From positions 1 through 64,000 of the forward strand of contig NZ_BMPW01000009.1 in the NCBI RefSeq assembly GCF_014647795.1: a stretch of DNA of 64,000 nt, written 5' to 3'. Positions 53,433 through 62,222 of this stretch are shown here, in pieces. Source of the stretch: Actinoplanes campanulatus (GTDB lineage Bacteria > Actinomycetota > Actinomycetes > Mycobacteriales > Micromonosporaceae). Both the position numbers and the translations under genes were made by a program. The notes beneath the pieces were generated by a model. It did no database searches. It saw only the letters and a program-made list of their open reading frames with translations, and had not been told where the DNA came from. How positions within the stretch are numbered: the first letter of the stretch is position 1; each line of letters starts with the position of its first letter.

Positions 53433-54488
53433 GTGACAACATCCGTGGAACGGGCAGTGCCGGTGCAAGCGCCCACCGTGACATTCAGCGCGCGTGAGCG
53501 GTGGATCCTGCTGGTCGCCAGCGCATGGCTGGTCATCGGGCTGCAACTGGACGCGTACGCCCACGCCACCACCCCGGAGCTGGAGACCTTCTGGACGCCG
53601 TGGCACGGCGTGCTCTACTCCGGCATCGCGGCCTCCGGCTTCACTCTGCTGTGGATCATGCGCTCCCGACTGCCCGGCATCCCCACGTACTCCAGTGTTC
53701 TGGCCCTGCCCAACGCGCTGCGCATCCCGCTCGCCGGCATGGCGTTCCTCCTGGTCGGCGGTGGTGTCGACACGCTCTGGCACAACATCTGGGGCATCGA
53801 GCAGGGCATGGAGATCTTCGTGAGCCCCAGCCACGAGTTCATCATCCTCGGCATGGTGCTGGTCGCGATGGGCCCGGCGCTGATGCTCGCCGCCAACCCG
53901 GGCGACCGGCTCGGCCTCGCCGGCGGTCTCCTCGTCGGCATCTCCACCCTGTTCGCGGCTCTGCCGGTGCACATCTACTCGCTGCACGCCACCGCCCTCG
54001 GCTTCCGCCATCTGGGCGCCGACCTCGACCCGGTGCCGGTGTATTCGCCCGACTCGCAGCTCGTGCACGGCTACCTGTTCAGCACCGTCCTGCTGCTCGT
54101 GCCGTTCCTCGCGATCGGCCGCCGCTGGCCGCTGCCGCTCGGGCTGCCGGCCGCGCTGGTCAGCCTGATCGCCGTCTTCATGCACCTGATGTTCGACTCG
54201 CAGCGTGCCTGGTGGCCGGCGCTGACCGTGGCCGCCGCCGCGATCGCCCTGGAGATCGTGCTGCGCGCCGTGAACCCGCTGGTCAGGCTCGGTGCCAACG
54301 CCCGCTGGATCCTCTTCGGCCTGATCACGCCGCCGGCCGTGTGGGGCGCGGTGCTGCTGGTCGGCAAGATCCAGACCGGCACCACCGGCTTCAACATCCA
54401 CATGGTGAGCGGGCTGATGGTCCTGACCGCCTTCACCGGGGTGGGCACCGTGCTCGTCGCCCGCAGCATCCACCGTCTCGCCGAGTGA
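53433..54488 (+). CDS. Conserved multi-pass membrane protein
   Basis: 351 residues with about nine TM helices. Histidines and acidic residues recur in or near the helices (AYAHATTPELETFWTPWHG, DTLWHNIWGIEQGMEIFVSP, SHEF), a pattern that suggests metal or proton handling, though no family with known function is recognised. GTG 53,433 follows GGGAGCG. It overlaps the next gene (GTGA), so three membrane-associated proteins are co-translated. Confidence 0.72.
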   Translation: MTTSVERAVPVQAPTVTFSARERWILLVASAWLVIGLQLDAYAHATTPELETFWTPWHGVLYSGIAASGFTLLWIMRSRLPGIPTYSSVLALPNALRIPLAGMAFLLVGGGVDTLWHNIWGIEQGMEIFVSPSHEFIILGMVLVAMGPALMLAANPGDRLGLAGGLLVGISTLFAALPVHIYSLHATALGFRHLGADLDPVPVYSPDSQLVHGYLFSTVLLLVPFLAIGRRWPLPLGLPAALVSLIAVFMHLMFDSQRAWWPALTVAAAAIALEIVLRAVNPLVRLGANARWILFGLITPPAVWGAVLLVGKIQTGTTGFNIHMVSGLMVLTAFTGVGTVLVARSIHRLAE

Positions 54489-55345
54489 GGCGGATCGTCG
54501 CGGTCCTGGTCACCATCGTCTGCACGCTGGTGGTGACCGGCGAGCCGGCCGCCGCGCACGCGGGCGGCCTGACCGCCACCGACTCCCGCGGCCGCGTCGT
54601 CTCCGTCACTCCCGCCCTGCCGGGGCTGGAGGTGGTCGCCATCGAGGACGGTGCCCGGCTCCGCCTGCGCAACGGCACCGGCGGACCGGTGACGATCCCG
54701 GGCGGGGCCACGGTCGCGCCCGGCGCCGAGCACACCTGGGCCGACGAACGCGCCACCCCCGACGGCCGCACCGTCGCGGCGGGCCGGACCGTCCCCTGGA
54801 CGATCACCCTGGACGCCGACGGCACCCCGGTCACGGTCGACGGCGTACTGATCGGGGAGGAGCGCCCACCCGCGGCCCCGTGGTGGGCCGCCGCCGCGCT
54901 CACCGGCGCCGCGCTCGTGCTTCTCGCCCGGAGGCTGCGCCGCGCCGACCTGCTGCTGGCCGCCGCGGGCGGTGTCGCCGCACTGTCCTCGATCGTGCAC
55001 GTGACCGGATCCACCCTGGCCGTCGAATCCGCGCCACTCGCCGGAACCTTCCTGAGCGCCGCCGGGATCAACCTCCTCGCCTGGCCGCTGATCGTCGGCG
55101 GAGCGGTGGCCGCTCTGCGCGGCCGGGCCGCCGGGATCCTCGCGGTCTGCGGGGGAGCGGCCCTGACCGCGGTGTTCGTCCTGCCCGACGTGACCTCGTT
55201 CCACCGTGCGGTCCTGCCGTTCGCCGGTCCCGCCGACCTGGAACGCATCCTGGTCGTCCTGGCGCTCGGCCTCGGCGCGGGCGTCGCGGTGGCCGGCGCC
55301 GGCGTGCTGCGCGACCTGGCCCGTAGAGCCGAGGAAACAGTGTGA
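54485..55345 (+). CDS. Secreted/membrane protein with exterior beta domain
   Basis: 286 residues. A signal peptide (IVAVLVTIVCTLVVTG, cleaved near AAAHAG) leads into a beta domain (TPALPGLEVVAIEDGARLRL, VTIPGGATVAPGAEHTWADE), then about five C-terminal TM helices. A mature N-terminus beginning with His after AA is reminiscent of copper-handling envelope proteins, but that is only a resemblance. GTGA overlaps both neighbours. Confidence 0.68.
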   Translation: MRRIVAVLVTIVCTLVVTGEPAAAHAGGLTATDSRGRVVSVTPALPGLEVVAIEDGARLRLRNGTGGPVTIPGGATVAPGAEHTWADERATPDGRTVAAGRTVPWTITLDADGTPVTVDGVLIGEERPPAAPWWAAAALTGAALVLLARRLRRADLLLAAAGGVAALSSIVHVTGSTLAVESAPLAGTFLSAAGINLLAWPLIVGGAVAALRGRAAGILAVCGGAALTAVFVLPDVTSFHRAVLPFAGPADLERILVVLALGLGAGVAVAGAGVLRDLARRAEETV

Positions 55346-56688
55346 CTCCGCCGGTCGGGCACCGCTCCGCGGACCTGCCGCTCGCGCACGGTGTGGGGGA
55401 GTCCGCGGACCTGCCGCTTCCGCTCGATCTGGTGTTGCAGGCCGGAGCCGCGACCCTCGTGCTGTCCTTCCTGATCGCCGGCCTCTGGTGGCGGGAACCA
55501 CGCCTCGAACCGTCCGTCCCGCGGTCCCTCGGCCTCGGCGGCTACCTGCGCTATCCGGTCCTCCTACTGGCCCTCTACGTCACCGGCTACGCCGTCGCCG
55601 GCCCGCGCGGCCCGGAGAACCCCGCCCCGCACGCCCTGTTCGTCCTGCTCTGGGTGGGCCTGGTGCCGGTCAGCATGATCGTCGGCCCGGTCTGGCGGAC
55701 GGTCAACCCGCTGCGCACCCTCTTCACCCTGCTCGGCCTCCCGCGTCGCGGGCTGCGCCCGCTTCCGCCCGGCACTTCCGGCTCGGCCTGGCCGGCGGCC
55801 GCCTTCCTGCTGGCGTTCGTCTGGTTCGAGCTGGTGGTGCCCCATCACGGCGATCCGGTCGCGGTCGGTCTCTTCCTTCTGGCGTACGCCGTGAGCCAAC
55901 TCCTCCTGGCCACCCTCCGCGGTGAGGAGTGGTTCGCGCGCGGCGACAGCTTCGAGGTCTACTCCGACCTGGCCGGCCGCCTGAGCCCCTTCCGCTGGCG
56001 CCCACTGCTCTCCGGCCTCGCCGGTCCAGCGGCCGGCGAGTCCACGTCGACCGCACCCGCGAATCCGGTCCCGACGTCGGTTGCGCCCGCGAATCCGGTC
56101 CCGATGCCGGGCGCGGCCGAGGCTCCGGCGCCGAGCGCGGCCGCTGGGGTCGCCGTCTCGACGCGAGCCCGCCAGTCGCTGGCCACCGCCGGTCTGGCCG
56201 CCTTCATCGCCGTCTGGTGGGGCTCGACCGTCTTCGACAGCGCCTCCAGCTCCCCGGCCTGGACCACGTTGACCCGGAACCCGCTCTCGGGGACCGCGGG
56301 CCTCGTACTCCTCTGCTCGTCGGTCTTCCTGGCGGTCCGCTGGACCGCGGGCCGCCTGGACGTGACCATGTCGCTGATCCCGATCGCGGCCGGCTACACC
56401 CTCGCCCACTACCTGTCCCTGCTGATCACCGAGGGCCCGCGCGGTCTTCTCCTGCTGGCGGGTTCGGACATCACCGGGACGATCACCCCGTCCCCGCAAC
56501 TGATCTCCGCCGTACAGATCGCTCTGATCCTGATCGGACACGCGGTAGGCGTGATCGTGGCCCACGACCGTGCCCTGGCCGAACACCCCGGCCGCCCGCT
56601 GCTCGCCGTCCTGGCCGACGAGTTCCCGATGGTCCTCTTCATGATCGGATGCACCTGGGCCGGACTGTTCCTGCTCTTCGTCCGCTGA
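55342..56688 (+). CDS. Multi-pass membrane protein of unknown function
   Basis: 448 residues with about ten TM helices and a cytoplasmic Pro/Ala linker (about 230-275) in which VAPANPVP and TAPANPVP repeat. The last helices contain His residues (YTLAHYLSLL, IGHAVGVIVAH). Third gene of the coupled set; no known family name. A hairpin is not visible after the stop. Confidence 0.68.
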   Translation: MTPPVGHRSADLPLAHGVGESADLPLPLDLVLQAGAATLVLSFLIAGLWWREPRLEPSVPRSLGLGGYLRYPVLLLALYVTGYAVAGPRGPENPAPHALFVLLWVGLVPVSMIVGPVWRTVNPLRTLFTLLGLPRRGLRPLPPGTSGSAWPAAAFLLAFVWFELVVPHHGDPVAVGLFLLAYAVSQLLLATLRGEEWFARGDSFEVYSDLAGRLSPFRWRPLLSGLAGPAAGESTSTAPANPVPTSVAPANPVPMPGAAEAPAPSAAAGVAVSTRARQSLATAGLAAFIAVWWGSTVFDSASSSPAWTTLTRNPLSGTAGLVLLCSSVFLAVRWTAGRLDVTMSLIPIAAGYTLAHYLSLLITEGPRGLLLLAGSDITGTITPSPQLISAVQIALILIGHAVGVIVAHDRALAEHPGRPLLAVLADEFPMVLFMIGCTWAGLFLLFVR

Positions 56689-56734
56689 GGTCCGCTGGGG
56701 AGCTGAAACTGACTTCGCACTGACAGTTCCTTGA

Positions 56735-57868
56735 GAAGAAGTCGGGGCCGCCGGGACCCTCCCGCACCTGATCGCCGGCCTGCCGGCCGGCCCGCTGGTC
56801 GACCGCTGGAACCGCCACCGCATCCTGCTGGTCAGTGAACTCGTCGCCGCCGTGGCGCTTGTGACCGTGCCCCTCGCCATCTGGTCCGGCGTTCTCACTG
56901 TCGCCCAGATGTGCGCGGTCGTCTTCGTGCAGGGACTGTGTCTCGTCTTCTTCGAACTCGCCGAACACGCCGCCCTGCCGATGGTGGTGCCACCGAGTCA
57001 ACTGGCCACCGCGTTCGCCACCAACGAGGCCCGCAGTCGCGGTGTCACCCTGGCCGGCCCACCGCTGGGCGGCTTCCTCTTCACGGTCGACCGGGCACTC
57101 CCGTTCCTGGTCGACGGCCTCTCCTACCTGCTGGCCGCGGTCAGCATCCTCTTTCTGCGCCGCGACCTGCGCCCGGCCACCGAGGGCCCCGCCGAACCCC
57201 TGTGGACCTCCGCCCTGACCGGCCTCCGCTACGTCTGGCGTAACCGCTTCATCCGCGCGTCACTGCTGCTCATCGCGGTGAGCAACCTGGTCTTCCAGGC
57301 CCTGATCCTGGTCCTGGTGGTGCACGCGGGCGATCACGGCGCCACCCCCGCGCGGATCGGCCTGATGCTCGGCCTCTACAGCGCCGGCGGTCTGCTCGGC
57401 GCCCTGATCGCCGCGCGTGTCCACAGCCGGCTGTCGCTCCGTGTGGTGCTCATCGGCACGTACTGGATCTGGTCCGTCCTTCTGCCCCTCTTCGCCCTCA
57501 CGTCCAGCCCCTGGCAGATCGGCGCGATCGGCGCCCTGACCGCCTTCGTCGGCCCGATCTGGAACGTCATGATCCTCACCTACGCCGGCATCACGGTCCC
57601 CAACGAGCTGCTCGGCCGAGTGATGAGCGCCGCCAACACGCTGACCTGGGGCGTCATGCCGATCGCCTCCCTCGGCGCGGGCGTCCTGCTCACCGCCGTC
57701 GGCCCGGTCGGCGCGATCGGCGCACTCTCCGCGATCATGCTGACCACAGCGATTGCCGCGACGATCAGCCCGACGATCCGACATTCAAACCCCTTGCCTG
57801 GTACGGACGACGCCGTCCCCGACCAGACTCCGCCCGCACTCGATCCCGCGACGCGCCCGCCGGGTTGA
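56735..57868 (+). pseudogene. 5'-truncated MFS transporter
   Basis: The frame begins after a TGA at 56,732-56,734 and at once reads GAAGTLPHLIAGLPAGPLVD RW-type sequence, the loop 2-3 region of a major facilitator. About 60-70 residues, including the first TM pair, are missing and no start lies before GTG 56,852. The rest is intact with about ten helices, ending in a hydrophilic tail. A shortened protein from 56,852 is possible but would lack the conserved loop motif. The deletion joins it to the preceding operon, 46 bp after its stop. Confidence 0.7.
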
Positions 57869-58214
57869 GCCTGCTCCCACCCGGCCCGGCGCTTCCCGGG
57901 ACCTCCGTGCCACGGGCGGAAACCCCTGCTCAAGACCACCTTCAAGGGGGTCCGGAAGATCGGTCCAAGCCCCGTGGCAGATCGGCGGAATTGTCGCCGC
58001 CGTAATCGTTCGGCGACGTACCGATCACGCATCGGATGGCCACACAAGCGATCAACCGGTTGCGCGGAATGGCTCAATGTCCACTTCGATCACGGCGTGC
58101 TACCGCCCGGCACGTCCGGACGGTATCGACCCGCTTCGTTGATATGCAGCCAAATGCTGCTAGCGCACCGTACACAGGGAATACCGGCTGGTAGCCCCTA
58201 ATGGGATCTTGGTT
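57869..58214. other. Gene-less stretch between MFS remnant and LuxR gene
   Basis: 346 bp separating two convergent transcription units. No credible gene on either strand and no long hairpin; it marks the border of the ATP-grasp cluster. Confidence 0.45.
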
Positions 58215-59291
58215 TCATCCGATCATCACTCGCTGCATCGGCGCCAACTTGTCTTCGTCCAGCAGCCCGTGGGTGGCGATGAGGTAGCCCAACTGGGCTC
58301 GGCTGCTGCTACCGAGGTGCCGGGCCAGACGGCTGGCGTACTCCGCCACGGTTCGGCGGCTGATGCCCAGATTGCGGGCGATCTTGTCCTCGGTACTGCC
58401 TGAAACGATCATGCGGGCGACGCTTCGCTCAATATCCGACAGTACGCCGATAGGGCGTACACCGCTGCACGGGTCGATGGCGATAGCGCGATCCCAGGTG
58501 TGTTCGAAAACCTTGACAAGGAAATTCACCACTCCCTCGTTGCGAATCTCCAACGCTGATTCATCATCGCCGAGGTACGGGATGAAGCAGACTTTCCGAT
58601 CGCAGATGATAAGCCTGTCGAATACCTTGTCCACGGTTCTGATCTCAGCGCCGGCCGACATTATTCGAATGGCGTAATCAAGTGTAGGACGGTGCGAGCG
58701 AACGGCATGTTGATAGATGGTTCGCTGGCGGACTCCACGCCGGATGGTCTCCAGGCTGCGAGCCACGAGCGCGTCCAGCAGCTCCGTCGGCCGTGCGCCG
58801 CCAGGTTGCATCGTCATCAGCTCGTTCGTGCACCCCGCGACTGCCAGGTCCACCACTCGATTGATTGTTGACGATCCGCGCAGGACGACCGTCTCGGGCA
58901 TCAATCCCTGATGAGCAGTGTTGAAGACCGCCTCAGCCTGGCGATAAGCCGCGCTGAGCGACTCGATGCGGCGAGTGGTCTCGGCCACTGCCGTCTCGTA
59001 CGGACCCAGGGCCACGGCCGCCGCGCTGGAGGGTGGGATCACTGTCAGTTGCCCCGGCTCGTCGACGATCGGCTGCAACAGCCCCAGCGACAGCAGACAC
59101 GGTGGCGCCTGGTCGGCCAGCACCTGGTGTTCGATGACGGCTCGGTGAAAGAAATCGAGGCATCCATCACAGATATCTTCAGCCGAGCACTCCCTACTGT
59201 CTGTGTTCAAACTCGTCTCCCCGTCGCGTGATCGTGCGTTGCGCAAAGATGCTAGATCAGGATTCTGTTCGTCGCCAAGAAGGCCTGGCAC
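58215..59291 (-). CDS. LuxR-type regulator with PLD-like input domain
   Basis: 358 residues. The C-terminal 65 residues are a LuxR helix-turn-helix (LSDIERSVARMIVSGSTEDK, then IARNLGISRRTVAEYASRLA). The middle resembles the phospholipase-D-like/TrmB-type regulator module frequent in actinomycetes (RTIYQHAVRSHRPTLDYAIR, VCFIPYLGDDES). It is divergent from the four ATP-grasp genes with a 360-bp gap, and so is the likely cluster regulator. ATG at 59,291; a later Met is possible. Confidence 0.8.
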   Translation of the reverse strand: MPGLLGDEQNPDLASLRNARSRDGETSLNTDSRECSAEDICDGCLDFFHRAVIEHQVLADQAPPCLLSLGLLQPIVDEPGQLTVIPPSSAAAVALGPYETAVAETTRRIESLSAAYRQAEAVFNTAHQGLMPETVVLRGSSTINRVVDLAVAGCTNELMTMQPGGARPTELLDALVARSLETIRRGVRQRTIYQHAVRSHRPTLDYAIRIMSAGAEIRTVDKVFDRLIICDRKVCFIPYLGDDESALEIRNEGVVNFLVKVFEHTWDRAIAIDPCSGVRPIGVLSDIERSVARMIVSGSTEDKIARNLGISRRTVAEYASRLARHLGSSSRAQLGYLIATHGLLDEDKLAPMQRVMIG

Positions 59292-59652
59292 CCTCGGATA
59301 TCGGACAGTGTTATGAAGCCGTTCTGGCGGCCGGTGGTAGATCCCGGAGCCGCGGCATAAGAGATTAGAGACAGCTACGGGGGTGAATCACATGATTGAC
59401 TCTGCCCGGCAGAAGGATTGCGCTGCTCACGGTCGGTCTGACCACGGGTGGGGCCGGGGCGGCCAGCGCTGAGGACTCGGCTCCAGGATGGCGACGGCCT
59501 CCTCGACCTGCGGTTGGCGCCGGAGTCCGGTGTCGGCATTTCGTCACTGCGTAACGGCGCTTGCGCGCAACTTTGTCGCAACTTCACTGCCTAGCGGTCA
59601 CTCGTTCGCAGACCGCCGAACTGTCGTGACCAAACGATGAAAGTGGAAGTAA
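59292..59652. other. Divergent gap with signal-peptide-like remnant
   Basis: Must hold the promoters of the LuxR gene and the ATP-grasp operon. It also holds a 52-codon frame from TTG 59,396 with a signal-peptide-like run (TLPGRRIALLTVGLTTGGAG, then AASAEDSA) that decays into Arg/Pro; in a second frame GDGLLDLRLAPESG resembles an FG-GAP repeat. A decayed secreted-protein gene is possible but weakly supported. Confidence 0.35.
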
Positions 59653-60882
59653 TTGGAAACGATTCTCATCGTCGGCGGACGGGTGGAGACCCTGGCCAAG
59701 GCCCGGAAGCACGGTCTGCGGGTGCTGTTCCTCCAGCACCGCGATCGCATGTTGCCCGGATACGTGGAGGTGGCCGATGCCCTCTTCATGGTCGACTACA
59801 CCGATTGGGAGTTGGTTCGACCGATCGTCCTGGCCGCGCACGAGTCCTATGAGTTCACTCGGGTGATCTCGCTCGGCGAGCAGGCCATGGAGACGGTCGG
59901 CCGGATCAATGATCTGCTCGGCCTCGGCGGGACGTCGCACGAGGTGGCCGTCCGGTTCAAGGACAAGCTGACGATGCGTCGTCATATGGCGGCCACGGGC
60001 GTGCCGACGGTGGCGGCGGAAGAGGTCGACAGCGCGTCGGCGGTCAGCGCGTTCGGCGAGCGGTACGGGTATCCGCTCGTCCTCAAGCCGATCGACAACA
60101 CGGCCAGCCGTGGCGTGCACGTGATCAGGAGCGCTGACGATGTGGCCGACGCCTGGCAGGCCGTCGCTGACCTGCGCGATCGCCCCGACCTGATCCTTGG
60201 CCAGTTCTTCCCGATCGGTCGATTGCTGGTCGAGCAGTACATCGCCGGACCGGAGTACAGCGTCGAGACCTTCTCGTTCGGCGGCCGGCACTCGGTCGTC
60301 GCCATCACCGAGAAATACACCGACGGGATGGTGGAGACGGCACATGCGGTGCCGGCCCGGCTCAGTGCGGAGGACGAAGCCGGGGTCGCGTCGTACGTGC
60401 GGGACTTTCTGAGTGCGATGGGCCTCCGGGACGGCGTAGCACACACCGAGATCAAACTGTCTCCGGACGGTCCACTCGTGATCGAGTCACATGACCGGAT
60501 CGCCGGTGATCGGATCGGCGACCTGGTGCGCAACGCCTACGAGATCGACCTCGAGGAGTACGCGGTAGCCGCTCCGTTCGGGCTACTACCCGAGTTGCCG
60601 GACCGGCCGGTGCCGCTGCGTGCGACAGCAACCCGATTCATCACCGCCGAGCCGGGCTTGGTGACCGGTTTCGAGGGAATCGAGGACGTGGCGGAACACC
60701 CGGACTTGATCGAGCTGGATCTGTTCGTCAAGGAGGGTGACCGAACCGCGCCGGTCACCGACAACTTCGATCGCAGCGGTCAGATCCTGGTGACCGGGCC
60801 GGACACCACGACGGCGCTCGAAACCTGCGACCTGCTGGTCGGAAAGATCACCGTGCGTACCACGCCCGGTGGACTTCACTGA
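59653..60882 (+). CDS. ATP-grasp ligase 1
   Basis: 409 residues. An N-terminal pre-ATP-grasp part (ILIVGGRVETLAKARKHGLR), then YGYPLVLKPIDNTASRGVHV for the nucleotide Lys, VEQYIAGPEYSVETFSFGG, and a C-terminal metal-binding stretch LVIESHDRIAGD. At the usual Asn position of the E-x-N pair stands His280 (Glu278-Ser-His280), which might alter metal binding. Such enzymes join a carboxylate to an amine through an acyl phosphate. The TTG start at 59,653 follows GGAAG. The next gene starts 40 bp downstream. Confidence 0.85.
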   Translation: METILIVGGRVETLAKARKHGLRVLFLQHRDRMLPGYVEVADALFMVDYTDWELVRPIVLAAHESYEFTRVISLGEQAMETVGRINDLLGLGGTSHEVAVRFKDKLTMRRHMAATGVPTVAAEEVDSASAVSAFGERYGYPLVLKPIDNTASRGVHVIRSADDVADAWQAVADLRDRPDLILGQFFPIGRLLVEQYIAGPEYSVETFSFGGRHSVVAITEKYTDGMVETAHAVPARLSAEDEAGVASYVRDFLSAMGLRDGVAHTEIKLSPDGPLVIESHDRIAGDRIGDLVRNAYEIDLEEYAVAAPFGLLPELPDRPVPLRATATRFITAEPGLVTGFEGIEDVAEHPDLIELDLFVKEGDRTAPVTDNFDRSGQILVTGPDTTTALETCDLLVGKITVRTTPGGLH

Positions 60883-60922
60883 CTCTCCCTACCGCAAGCC
60901 GACGCCACCACAGGGGACAACT

Positions 60923-62173
60923 GTGCAGCAGAATCGCATCGCCTTCCTGGAGAGCAGCCTCAGCGGAACCGGCAATGAGGCCATCAGAACCGCCAAGCGT
61001 CTCGGCCATCATGTCACCCTCATCACCCGGGACCTGGACTATTACCGCCAGGCCGGCCGGGGCTTCGACGAAGCCCTGATCGACCAGGTGATCATCTGCG
61101 ACACGGACGATGCCGAGACGGTGGCCTCGGCGGTGACCCGCCACGGTGGCGCTGACGCGCTACTGACCATGAGTGAGTGGCATGTCGTGGTCACGGCCCA
61201 GGCCGCAGCCCGCCTCCGTCTGGTCGGGGCCGACCCGGACGCGGTCCGGGCGGCTCGCGACAAGTCGCGTACCCGCGCTCTCTGCTCCGCGTCCGGCGTG
61301 CCGATTCCGGCATACCATCGGCTGACGAACGCTGTGCTGCCGCCGGCCTTTCCGCTGCCGTGTGTCATCAAGCCGGTCGACGGTGCGCTCAGCAGCGGCG
61401 TGAAGCTGTGCCGGACGGGCGAAGAGGCTCGGCAACACACCCAGGCGCTGCTCGACCAGTGTGCCGAGCCCAACGAGCGAGGCCAACGCCGTACGCCGGC
61501 GGTGCTGATCGAGGAGTACCTGGTCGGCCCCGAGTTCAGTGTGGAGACGCTCACCTACCAGGGGCGCACGCACGTCGTGGCGATCACGCAGAAGTTGCTC
61601 TCGCCGCCGCCGTTGTTCTTCGAGACCGGGCATGTGGTTCCCGCCGCCCTTCCCGAACCGACCTGGCAGGCCTGCGCCGACCTGGTGCGCGCCGCGCTCG
61701 CCGCGATCGGTTACGAGTTCGGCGCGGCACATGTCGAGCTCCGGGTGACCGCCGCAGGTCCGAAGCTGATCGAGATCAACTGCCGGCCCGCGGGTGACCT
61801 GATCACTCACCTGGCTACCTTGGCCAGTGGGGTGGACCTGGTCGCTGAGTTGATCGACATGCATCTGGGCCGGGCGCCACGCCTGACCCCGGATCGCAGC
61901 GACGCCGCGGCGATCGTCTTCCTGCCCAGCCGGGAGGGCGTGGTCGATCGTATCGAGGGAATGTCGCAGGCCCTGGCCGGCCCTGGCGTGTCCACCGTGA
62001 GCCTCTACGTCGGCGAGGGTGCCGAGCTCGCTGCTACAGGGAGCAACTCCGATCGACTGGGACATGTGATCGCCGTCGGCCCTGATCCGGAGGTGGCGCT
62101 CGGCCGGGCGCAGGCCGCGGCCGGGCAGGTGCAGGTCAGCTATCGCGAGGTCGAGGTCTCGGCTGCTGTCTGA
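60923..62173 (+). CDS. ATP-grasp ligase 2
   Basis: 416 residues from GTG 60,923, preceded by AGGGGAC; an upstream in-frame GTG at 60,869 would overlap the first ligase and has no ribosome site. Features: FLESSLSGTGNEAIRTAKRL, PLPCVIKPVDGALSSGVKLC, LIEEYLVGPEFSVETLTYQG and the metal motif LIEINCRPAGD (Glu284, Asn286), all intact. Closest in style to L-amino-acid ligases and carboxylate-amine ligases of the DdaF/BacD type. Forty-nine bp separate it from ligase 3. Confidence 0.85.
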   Translation: MQQNRIAFLESSLSGTGNEAIRTAKRLGHHVTLITRDLDYYRQAGRGFDEALIDQVIICDTDDAETVASAVTRHGGADALLTMSEWHVVVTAQAAARLRLVGADPDAVRAARDKSRTRALCSASGVPIPAYHRLTNAVLPPAFPLPCVIKPVDGALSSGVKLCRTGEEARQHTQALLDQCAEPNERGQRRTPAVLIEEYLVGPEFSVETLTYQGRTHVVAITQKLLSPPPLFFETGHVVPAALPEPTWQACADLVRAALAAIGYEFGAAHVELRVTAAGPKLIEINCRPAGDLITHLATLASGVDLVAELIDMHLGRAPRLTPDRSDAAAIVFLPSREGVVDRIEGMSQALAGPGVSTVSLYVGEGAELAATGSNSDRLGHVIAVGPDPEVALGRAQAAAGQVQVSYREVEVSAAV

Positions 62174-62222
62174 CCGGAGCGGTACACCCTCTCGATCCCA
62201 CCATCCGACCGTAGGAAGACCC

